Source: Gammaproteobacteria bacterium (GTDB lineage Bacteria; Pseudomonadota; Gammaproteobacteria; HTCC5015). Taken from it: a stretch of DNA of 5,631 bases. A program made the position numbers and the translations under genes. The first letter of the stretch is position 1. Each line of letters begins with the position of its first letter. The notes beneath the pieces were generated by a model. It was given only the letters and a program-made list of their open reading frames with translations, was not told the origin of the DNA and did not search any database. Shown here in pieces: positions 1 through 5,113 of this stretch. The stretch is from positions 1 through 5,631 of the forward strand of contig JAHDBX010000140.1 in assembly GCA_020630145.1 (NCBI GenBank), in the 5' to 3' direction.

Positions 1-1
1 C

Positions 2-370
2 TTAGAGTCACCAAGTGATTGTCGTGAATACCTGGTTGCTGTATTGCGTGATAAACCCCATGAAGTTTTTGCGGCCGTTTTTCTTGATAATCGTCATCGT
101 GTGATTGGTTTTGAAGAATTATTTGTGGGTACGATTGATAGTGCGTCAGTGTATCCACGAGAAGTTGTGAAGTCAGCCTTAAAATATAATGCGGCAGCGC
201 TTATTTTTGCGCATAACCATCCTTCTGGTGATACGCGTCCAAGCTTAGCCGATAAAGACATTACCAAGCAGCTTAAGCAAGCGCTCGCTTTAATTGATAT
301 ACGTGTGCTTGATCATTTTATTATTGGTGAAGGCAAAAGCTATTCTTTTGCTGAACACGGCTTGTTATAG
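2..370 (+). CDS. radC: RadC family JAB/MPN-domain protein, 3' part (5' end outside window)
   Basis: The reading frame is open from base 2, so the gene enters from the left edge and 122 C-terminal residues are visible. This stretch is nearly the whole JAB domain of the RadC family. It contains the motif glutamate (E21 of the visible part, in HEVF), a GT-D-x-A-x-VYPRE segment, and the JAMM metal-binding signature HNHPSG (H71, H73) followed by PSLAD (D84), which gives H-x-H-x10-D. It ends in the family-typical SFAEHGLL. All metal ligands are present, so the domain looks intact. RadC was historically called a DNA repair protein, but its biochemical role is unsettled. The C-terminus (DIRVLDH... 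[10 protein letters not shown]) resembles the short RadC-like proteins of genomic islands, such as E. coli YkfG/YeeS, and the neighbouring phage-type switch fits that. With the N-terminus missing, the full-length housekeeping RadC cannot be excluded. A TTG at 44 is internal and not the start. Confidence 0.9.
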   Translation, partial: LESPSDCREYLVAVLRDKPHEVFAAVFLDNRHRVIGFEELFVGTIDSASVYPREVVKSALKYNAAALIFAHNHPSGDTRPSLADKDITKQLKQALALIDIRVLDHFIIGEGKSYSFAEHGLL

Positions 371-769
371 CTTGCTCAGGCAGCGGGTTAGCACGTCTTG
401 ATATTTACTGGTTTGCTTGGTTTTTTTAAGTTGTTTTAGACAGTACTCAATAAAAACGAGTTGTTCTTTTATTGATTTAGCTTCAAGTTCTTCAATACAG
501 TAAAGTTGTAAAAACTGCAGTGTGGCCTTAATCTCACTTTGCTTTTGACTATTCTTGCTGTAAGCGGCGGGTTCTTCCCTTATGCCGCTGAGCCACTCAG
601 GCTTTACATCAAGAATATTGGCCAGCACTAAAATATAAGATGTTTTAGTCGATTCGCCGCGCTCAAGCTTTGATATCATTTGTTGTCGCACACCAATCAG
701 CGAGGCAAGGTCGCCTTGTGTCAGCCCTTTGGCTTCTCGTGCTTGTTTGATTCGTTGCGCTAAACTCAT
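365..769 (-). CDS. XRE/CI-like HTH transcriptional repressor
   Basis: This 134-residue protein has an N-terminal Cro/C1-type helix-turn-helix at about residues 5-60. Helix 2 is T17-L24 (TQGDLASL), the turn is IGV, and the recognition helix is R28-E36 (RQQMISKLE), followed by the usual RG and LANILDV-x-PEWL. The rest, about 75-134, is a charged helical tail that may mediate oligomerisation. There is no S24/LexA-type peptidase domain, so RecA-stimulated self-cleavage as in lambda CI is not expected. The gene is divergent from a small Cro-like gene, and the spacer holds two matching inverted repeats, so it probably represses itself and its neighbour. No Shine-Dalgarno sequence is visible before the ATG, and a possible promoter ends 6 nt upstream, suggesting a leaderless mRNA. 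Its stop overlaps the end of the RadC-like gene by 6 bp. The family call is firm; the regulatory role is inferred from layout. Confidence 0.9.
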   Translation of the reverse strand: MSLAQRIKQAREAKGLTQGDLASLIGVRQQMISKLERGESTKTSYILVLANILDVKPEWLSGIREEPAAYSKNSQKQSEIKATLQFLQLYCIEELEAKSIKEQLVFIEYCLKQLKKTKQTSKYQDVLTRCLSKL

Positions 770-775
770 GCGAAC

Positions 776-804
776 AAACTACAACTATTGTTGTAATTAA
801 TCAA
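776..804 (-). promoter_or_regulatory. Candidate leftward promoter of the XRE repressor
   Basis: Read on the minus strand, a -35-like TTGATT (799-804) lies 17 bp from a weak -10-like TAGTTT (776-781). The -10 ends 6 nt before the repressor ATG. The spacer contains the whole first operator-like repeat (781-794), so binding there should block it. The -10 matches only three consensus positions, so this is tentative. Confidence 0.4.
781..794. promoter_or_regulatory. Operator-like inverted repeat, site 1
   Basis: ACAAC-TATT-GTTGT is a perfect 5-bp-arm palindrome, extended to 6-bp arms by T780/A795. It differs from site 2 only in the 4-bp centre. It lies between the divergent repressor and Cro-like genes and within the candidate repressor promoter. 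The likely ligands are the XRE repressor and/or the Cro-like protein. Confidence 0.75.
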
Positions 805-818
805 ACAACTTTAGTTGT
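805..818. promoter_or_regulatory. Operator-like inverted repeat, site 2
   Basis: ACAAC-TTTA-GTTGT is the second copy of the palindrome, extended to 6-bp arms by A804/T819. It is centred 24 bp from site 1. Its right arm overlaps the -35 element of the rightward promoter (815-820), so occupancy should repress the Cro-like gene. Confidence 0.75.
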
Positions 819-843
819 TAATTTAAGTTTCTTAATTTATAAT
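815..843 (+). promoter_or_regulatory. Rightward promoter of the Cro/YdaS-like gene
   Basis: A -35 element TTGTTA (815-820) lies 17 bp from a consensus -10 TATAAT (838-843). Transcription should start about 7 nt downstream, at or beside the A of the ATG at 850. The -35 overlaps operator-like site 2. The -10 and spacing are strong; the -35 matches 4 of 6 positions. Confidence 0.7.
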
Positions 844-849
844 CCAGCT

Positions 850-1083
850 ATGGATCGTGAATTAACTAAGGAATTGGTGCAAAAAGCTATTCGCATTAAA
901 GGTAGCCAGTCTGCCTTGGCTCGGGCATGCGGTGTTAAGCAGCAAAACGTATGGAACTGGCTAAATCGTGATAACAAAGTCCCAGCAAAGTATGCCTTAT
1001 TAATTGAGTTAGCAACAAACCAAGAAGTAAGTCGCTTAGCATTACGTCCAGATGTATTTCAAACACATCAACATGATGATTAA
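850..1083 (+). CDS. Small Cro/YdaS-like HTH protein
   Basis: This 77-residue DNA-binding protein resembles the Cro/YdaS-type regulators encoded opposite phage and island repressors. It starts with a helix (LTKELVQKAIRIKG). An HTH follows, with helix 2 at S19-A26 (SQSALARA), turn CGV and recognition helix K30-L38 (KQQNVWNWL). The family-typical VPAKYALLIELAT comes next, and then LRPDVF at 65-70. Length and architecture match whole family members, so it looks complete. It is divergent from the XRE repressor across a spacer with two operator-like repeats, so a Cro-like role opposing that repressor is likely. YdaS is sometimes annotated as the antitoxin of a YdaS/YdaT pair. No YdaT-like toxin follows here, because the next gene is a convergent transporter. 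The ATG is 6 nt after a TATAAT box and no Shine-Dalgarno sequence precedes it. Confidence 0.88.
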   Translation: MDRELTKELVQKAIRIKGSQSALARACGVKQQNVWNWLNRDNKVPAKYALLIELATNQEVSRLALRPDVFQTHQHDD

Positions 1084-1107
1084 GGCTGTACATAGGTGAA
1101 AGGCTAA

Positions 1108-1129
1108 AGCTCTACTGTAAGGTAGAGCT
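1108..1129. terminator. Hairpin between convergent genes, possible weak terminator
   Basis: AGCTCTAC (1108-1115) and GTAGAGCT (1122-1129) form a perfect 8-bp stem with a 6-nt loop, between the stops of the Cro-like gene and the transporter gene. On the plus strand no T run follows, and on the minus strand only TTT. It may terminate poorly, or act as a 3' mRNA-stabilising structure for either gene. Confidence 0.45.
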
Positions 1130-1156
1130 GATGCTGACATGAATATATGTGTTGGC

Positions 1157-1987
1157 CTAATGTTGTTTTAAGCTAATAATTTTTAAGCCCGCGAGTACAA
1201 TAATGATGCCGCCAATAATAGCCGGTATGCTTGGCAGCTCTTGCCAAATAATAAAAGCCAATAATAAGCCCCATATTAACTGCGTATACTGCATGCTGCT
1301 AACGATACTGGGTTGGCCTTTATGAAAGGCGCTGACAACAAAGACGGTTCCAGCGGCGTAACAAAGCCCGCCTCCTACGCTAATACCGATATCTATGGTT
1401 TTCATTGGTGTAAATTCAAATAAGGTGGCAAGCCCGGTGGTGAGTGTCAGTAATAAAAACCCGTAAAAAGTAAAGGCTTGGGGTGTTTCGCGATCGCTGT
1501 AATGACTGATCATTAAGAAGCCCAGTGCCTCAATTACCGAGCTGGCTAGCGCGGCCAGTAAGGCTATTTCAAAAGCTTTAAAGCCTGGTTGCAAAACCAG
1601 TAAAATCCCAATAAACCCCATAAAGCTTAATATAAGGCGACGAATATCAAAGCGCTCATATTTCAGTAGAACGGCAAAAACCATTGTAAATAAAGGTAGG
1701 CTCAAAAGCAGTGCATAAGCTTCGGCTAAGGCAACTTTACTAAAGCTATAAAAAGCCAGTAAATCAATAACCAATATAATTACAGCACGTACCAAGTGTA
1801 CTTTGGGCCGAGTCGTTTTTAATAACTCAAACTTAGGGAAGATCCAGATTAACAGGCCAATTAAAGCAAAAAAACAATTAAAAAAGGTAACCTGTGCCAA
1901 CGAATATCTCTGTAGTAGCCATTTAATGCTTAAGTCCATTAAAGTAAACATAAAAAAGCCAATAAAGGCGAGTGAAATGGCGTTCAT
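1157..1987 (-). CDS. EamA/DMT-superfamily membrane transporter
   Basis: This 276-residue, very hydrophobic protein has about ten predicted transmembrane helices in two halves, the drug/metabolite transporter layout. Helices lie at roughly residues 3-25, 32-50, 65-85 and 90-108, and the pattern repeats in the second half after the polar HYSDRETPQ loop. The segment LAEAYALLLSLPLFTMVFA matches the conserved EamA helix 4 region, and the C-terminal half ends with the usual E-x-P... GGIIIVLAG and a short basic tail. Length is typical, so it appears complete. Such proteins export or import small metabolites across the inner membrane. The substrate cannot be read from sequence. The ATG at 1987 has only a modest GGGA (1998-2001) upstream. 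A divergent LysR-family gene and a dyad in the shared spacer suggest control by that regulator. Confidence 0.88.
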   Translation of the reverse strand: MNAISLAFIGFFMFTLMDLSIKWLLQRYSLAQVTFFNCFFALIGLLIWIFPKFELLKTTRPKVHLVRAVIILVIDLLAFYSFSKVALAEAYALLLSLPLFTMVFAVLLKYERFDIRRLILSFMGFIGILLVLQPGFKAFEIALLAALASSVIEALGFLMISHYSDRETPQAFTFYGFLLLTLTTGLATLFEFTPMKTIDIGISVGGGLCYAAGTVFVVSAFHKGQPSIVSSMQYTQLIWGLLLAFIIWQELPSIPAIIGGIIIVLAGLKIISLKQH

Positions 1988-2002
1988 CGACTAATAATCC
2001 CG

Positions 2003-2010
2003 TTAAGTAT
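2003..2010. promoter_or_regulatory. Third half-site TTAAGTAT, possible LysR activation site
   Basis: TTAAGTAT matches the left arm of the nearby dyad (TTCAGTAT, 2021-2028) at 7 of 8 positions, in the same orientation, with starts 18 bp apart. It overlaps a minus-strand TATACT (2006-2011) that could be the -10 of the transporter gene. This resembles the recognition-site plus activation-site layout of LysR-type promoters. Confidence 0.4.
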
Positions 2011-2020
2011 AGGTTTGGTG

Positions 2021-2041
2021 TTCAGTATGACGTATACTGAA
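2021..2041. promoter_or_regulatory. Perfect inverted repeat in the LysR/EamA divergent spacer
   Basis: TTCAGTAT (2021-2028) and ATACTGAA (2034-2041) are exact reverse complements separated by 5 bp. The dyad lies 33 bp upstream of the transporter ATG and 46 bp upstream of the LysR ATG. It is the strongest candidate binding site for the adjacent LysR protein. It does not contain a T-N11-A box at its centre, so it differs from the textbook LysR motif. Confidence 0.6.
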
Positions 2042-2087
2042 AAATAAATAACACGCGTATTTTTTATTATAAAGATAAAATTATTTA

Positions 2088-3023
2088 ATGAATATTGAAT
2101 CTAGTCTGTTTTCACATTTGCCTTATTTAGCTGTTGTCGTAAATACCGCTAGTTTTACCCGTGCAGCTGAAGAGTTGCATGTATCACAGGCTGCGGTGAG
2201 TTACCAGATTCGCCAATTAGAAGAAAAGCTGGGCGTTACGTTGATTGTGCGCCAGTCAGGCAGCCAAATTAAAATTAGCAATGCGGCAAAGCAGCTCGCT
2301 AAAGAATACCGAGCTTGTGAAAAGCGCTTGCGCGTAGCGATAGAAAATATAGATCCACAGGGTTTTAAAGGTGTATTACGCTTAACCGCACCAGTCGACT
2401 TCGCCAGTATCGTCATGCCATCGGTATTGGCTGAACTGCAAAACCTTGCGCCTGAACTCAGAGTAGAGTTAGACGTGAGTGACACTGTGGTTAATTTTCT
2501 CAACAGCGATTACGATTTTGCTATACGCGTTGATAATATGGGCCCTGACTTAGAGCATGAACTGATTGCCATTTCTCAGAAGAGTCTGGTGGCAAGTCCT
2601 GCGTATCTACACGCACGGGGTGAGCCAAGGTCATTGTCAGACTTACTTGAACATAGCTTATTAACGCGTAGCGTAGGGAGTAATGCAAGCTGGCAGCAAC
2701 TGCTTAGTCAAGCAGGTATTGCGTTTGCTGATATTAAGCAGCCCATAGTGTTAGGGAATACCTTTGCTTTAGCCGAAGGCGCAAAGGCAAACTTGGGTTT
2801 AGCGATATTGCCGAACTTTGTTATGAGTGAGGCAGTAGAAAATAAAACCTTATGCCCAGTTTTAAACGATTATTTTACGCCTTTAATTAGTCATTTTCAT
2901 TTAAGCTATTTGCCAACGACACAGGCAGGCCCTATGAAGGCATTATTAATGCAAGCATTATCCCGTATTATTTTTGAGCAACCACGTTTTGCTCATGCAT
3001 TTATACCTAGCGATACAAAGTAA
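2088..3023 (+). CDS. LysR-type transcriptional regulator
   Basis: This 311-residue protein has the normal LysR length and order. The N-terminal winged HTH is at about residues 9-66, with the signature SFTRAAEELHVSQAAVSYQI from S22 and then RQLEEKLG ending at 49. A linker helix follows (AKQLAKEYRACEKRL), and an effector-binding periplasmic-binding-like domain runs from about 90 to 300. The FKGVLRLTAPVDFASIVMP opening and the internal SDYDFAIRVDNMGPDLEHE place it near the CrgA-like LysR subgroup. The inducer is unknown. It is divergent from the EamA transporter with a dyad and an extra half-site between them, so regulation of that transporter plus autoregulation is the simplest reading. No strong Shine-Dalgarno sequence or clear sigma-70 promoter is visible before ATG 2088. 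The DUF488 gene follows after 1 nt. Confidence 0.93.
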   Translation: MNIESSLFSHLPYLAVVVNTASFTRAAEELHVSQAAVSYQIRQLEEKLGVTLIVRQSGSQIKISNAAKQLAKEYRACEKRLRVAIENIDPQGFKGVLRLTAPVDFASIVMPSVLAELQNLAPELRVELDVSDTVVNFLNSDYDFAIRVDNMGPDLEHELIAISQKSLVASPAYLHARGEPRSLSDLLEHSLLTRSVGSNASWQQLLSQAGIAFADIKQPIVLGNTFALAEGAKANLGLAILPNFVMSEAVENKTLCPVLNDYFTPLISHFHLSYLPTTQAGPMKALLMQALSRIIFEQPRFAHAFIPSDTK

Positions 3024-3024
3024 T

Positions 3025-3630
3025 ATGCACCATAAGTTATATAGCATTGGCTATGCAACCAAGCCGATTGACATTTTTATACAGCAATTACAACAGTATG
3101 GCATTAATGCGATCGCTGATGTGCGTTCAGTCCCTTACAGCAAAGCCTTTTATGATTATCATCGTGAAGCACTAACAGCAACTTTGCATCAAGTTAATAT
3201 TAAATATGTGTATTTAGGTGAAGAACTAGGGCCGCGCTCTAAAGACGATGCCCATTACGATGATAATCAACAAGTACAGTTTGATCGCTTAATGACATCG
3301 CCCTTATATTTGCAAGGTGTGCAGCGTTTGCAAAAGGGTTTAGACAAGGGTTTATCTATTGCCTTAATGTGTGCAGAAAAAGATCCGGCAGACTGCCACC
3401 GAAGTTTACTTATTGCTTATGATTTGCAACGCAAACTTAAGCAAAGTGTGCAGCATATTAAGCATGATGGTAGTCTAGAGTCTCAAGCTGCTATGGAACA
3501 ACGTATGGTTGAGTTGCATCGAACAGACAGCGACTTATTTTCAAATGCTGATGAACAAGTAGAGTTAGCGTGGCAATTGCAGTCGCGCGAAAAAGCGTAT
3601 CGTCGTGAAACAGATGAGAGTATTGATTAA
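3025..3630 (+). CDS. DUF488 family protein
   Basis: This 201-residue protein of the DUF488 family has no established function. Family hallmarks are visible: LYSIGYAT near the N-terminus (5-12), ADVRSVPYS (31-39), YVYLGEELG (61-69) and the cysteine-rich core ALMCAEKDPADCHRS, with C116, E118 and C124-H125-R126. The C-x-E... CHR residues are the best candidates for an active or metal site, but no reaction is known. The last 50 residues are polar, helical and less typical. I chose ATG 3025 because the family homology begins right after it. An in-frame ATG at 2974 would add 17 residues unlike the family and overlap the LysR gene. The ATG is 1 nt after the LysR stop with no good Shine-Dalgarno sequence, so translational coupling to LysR is likely. 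Only 9 bp separate it from the convergent gene on its right, with no terminator seen. Confidence 0.88.
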   Translation: MHHKLYSIGYATKPIDIFIQQLQQYGINAIADVRSVPYSKAFYDYHREALTATLHQVNIKYVYLGEELGPRSKDDAHYDDNQQVQFDRLMTSPLYLQGVQRLQKGLDKGLSIALMCAEKDPADCHRSLLIAYDLQRKLKQSVQHIKHDGSLESQAAMEQRMVELHRTDSDLFSNADEQVELAWQLQSREKAYRRETDESID

Positions 3631-3639
3631 GTATAAAGC

Positions 3640-4053
3640 CTATCGGTCATAAGCGCGTTTATTTAAACCGTAAAACAAGCACTGCGATGCAGTGCCGCTG
3701 GTAAAGATATTTAATAAAATAATTATAACCTGTACGTAGTCTTCTGCTGTTCCCAGCGTCAGGTTATTTGATTGCGCTGTCCATATAGCAATCATTTGTT
3801 GTTTGTTGCTAATAATATCAACAGAAGCAATTAGCCCAATGGCAATTAAAGCAATACTCAATAAAATATAATCATAGCGATACACAGCATGGGTAATAGC
3901 TATTAGGTTGAGCAATATCATGGCACCATAGCCTATTACACCAATAGCGGGTATCACTTCATATATTTTAAAAATATTAACAATAGGTAGCAAGACAATA
4001 AATATTATCCAGCTGCCAATAAAGTAATGCCAAAAAGACCGAATGGCTCTCAT
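3640..4053 (-). CDS. Small four-helix membrane protein, function unknown
   Basis: I do not recognise this 137-residue protein. It has about four hydrophobic segments, at residues 11-28, 33-58, 60-82 and 105-130. Basic residues at R2/R5, R59 and the KR near the end suggest that both termini lie in the cytoplasm. There is no cleavable signal peptide, catalytic motif or known domain that I can see. The polar loop at about 83-104 is the only sizeable extramembrane part. The ATG at 4053 has a GAG (4060-4062 on the plus strand) six nt upstream, a usable ribosome site, which supports it as a real gene. It runs in the same direction as the two-component pair but is 151 bp away from it, and it is convergent with DUF488. 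A role linked to either neighbour is not shown. Confidence 0.65.
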   Translation of the reverse strand: MRAIRSFWHYFIGSWIIFIVLLPIVNIFKIYEVIPAIGVIGYGAMILLNLIAITHAVYRYDYILLSIALIAIGLIASVDIISNKQQMIAIWTAQSNNLTLGTAEDYVQVIIILLNIFTSGTASQCLFYGLNKRAYDR

Positions 4054-4204
4054 ATTTTTCTCATAGTTACCAGTATTTAGTATACTTTTTTACAGGTATG
4101 AATAATACGTTTTTTATATAACACTAACATGTATTATAAGGATTAGTAATATATAAAGGCGTGAGAGCAGCTTGGCTGTATAATAAAAAAGTTAAGAAGG
4201 TCTA
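4054..4204. other. AT-rich intergenic spacer
   Basis: No gene is seen here. A minus-strand TATAAT (4133-4138) could be the -10 of the four-helix membrane protein gene, with a leader of about 70 nt, but no good -35 is found at 16-18 bp. An 8-bp palindrome AGTATACT (4079-4086) is followed by a run of T. No convincing terminator is visible for the response regulator gene that ends at 4205. Confidence 0.4.
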
Positions 4205-5113
4205 TTATTGTTGTAAGTGCTCTAAGGCTTTTGCGGCAGCACTGGTTCTATTTTCGACTTCAAGTTTTTTATAAATTTGTTCGGAGTGTTTATTAATAGT
4301 CCTAGGGCTAGTGCCCAGTATTTGGCCAATTTCACGATTGGTTTTGCCTTTTAATATCCAGAAAAGTACTTCAGCTTCGCGTTTAGTTAAATTCCAATGT
4401 GACTTTAAGTTGGCAGATTCGTTATCATTATCCTCGTGCTTTAAACGTAGCAAATATTCATTGCTGCCTGCCTTGCCAAGAAAAGAAACTTTTAATAGTT
4501 GAGCGGGAGCGTTAAGTGTTAAGTTCATACCAATAGCCGGTTTATGAGATAGCCATGTATGTATTTCATCAGCGAGAATATGGTTTAACCAAGATTGTTG
4601 ATCATTGGCTTTTTCGAGTAATTGATTAACTTGTGGTGTTGACCATAAAATATTACCTTGTTTTTCAACTGCAAAAATATACTGCCCAGCTAGATCTAAT
4701 GCTGATTGAGCACTTAGTGCTATACGGCTATTCGCTAAATGTACACGCATACGTGCTACTAGTTCTGAATTAACAATAGGCTTGGTTATATAGTCTATGC
4801 CGCCAGCGTTAAAACCCTTTACTACACTCTCTGTATCACTAAGCCCTGTCATAAATATAATAGGTATTGAACGCAGTTCTGGGTCTTGTTTTAATTGTTT
4901 GCAAACATCAAATCCGTTCATGGAAGGCATCATTGCGTCAAGAATAATAATGTCAGGAATCATTTTTTGAGCGATAGATAGTGCCTGCTTGCCTTCGAGT
5001 GCGACAAGTGTTTCCATGCCTTCTTTTTCGAATATATCATTGAGTACACTAAGTGTTTCAGGTGAGTCGTCAACAATAAGTACTAAATCTTTTTCATGGT
5101 AGTTGTTATACAT
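4205..5113 (-). CDS. Response regulator, REC plus LuxR-type HTH
   Basis: This 302-residue cytoplasmic DNA-binding response regulator has an N-terminal receiver domain (about 9-127). It shows the acidic pair D15-D16, phosphoacceptor D59 in ILDAMMPSMNGFD, T89 in FMTGLSD and K111 in TKP, so all phosphotransfer residues are present. A middle segment (about 138-240, beginning ALDLAGQYIFAVEKQGNILW) looks PAS-like and is unusual for the short NarL/FixJ type. The LuxR/GerE HTH occupies about 242-297 (LTKREAEVLFWILKGKTNRE, then IGQILGTSPRTINKHSEQIY). Length and layout match a family of about 300 residues that is usually encoded next to hybrid histidine kinases. Its ATG lies inside the end of the kinase gene (8-bp overlap), with a good GAGGAA ribosome site, so the two are co-expressed. 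The target genes are not apparent. Confidence 0.93.
   Translation of the reverse strand: MYNNYHEKDLVLIVDDSPETLSVLNDIFEKEGMETLVALEGKQALSIAQKMIPDIIILDAMMPSMNGFDVCKQLKQDPELRSIPIIFMTGLSDTESVVKGFNAGGIDYITKPIVNSELVARMRVHLANSRIALSAQSALDLAGQYIFAVEKQGNILWSTPQVNQLLEKANDQQSWLNHILADEIHTWLSHKPAIGMNLTLNAPAQLLKVSFLGKAGSNEYLLRLKHEDNDNESANLKSHWNLTKREAEVLFWILKGKTNREIGQILGTSPRTINKHSEQIYKKLEVENRTSAAAKALEHLQQ

Noticed and set aside
1803..1994. Plus-strand 63-codon open frame
   Set aside because: It lies antisense within the EamA transporter gene, has no family features, and is a shadow of the hydrophobic codon pattern.
2201..2503. Minus-strand 100-codon open frame
   Set aside because: It lies wholly antisense to the LysR gene, and its translation has no recognisable domain.
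2974..3024. Upstream in-frame ATG for the DUF488 gene
   Set aside because: It would add 17 residues that do not resemble the family and overlap LysR by about 50 bp. The homology begins just after ATG 3025.
4079..4091. Palindrome AGTATACT followed by six T
   Set aside because: A 4-bp AT-rich stem with no loop is too weak for a terminator, and no plus-strand gene ends nearby.
4140..4204. Possible terminator after the response regulator (CAGC/GCTG around 4170-4180 and a run of T on the minus strand)
   Set aside because: The stem is only 4 bp, and the T run lies before it rather than after it in the direction of transcription.
4206..4216. TATTGTTGTAA, identical to 11 bases of operator-like site 1 (786-796)
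   Set aside because: The left arm ACAAC is absent, and the bases encode the end of the response regulator, so it is most likely coincidence.
4311..4502. Plus-strand 63-codon open frame
   Set aside because: It is antisense to the response regulator HTH region, with no supporting features.
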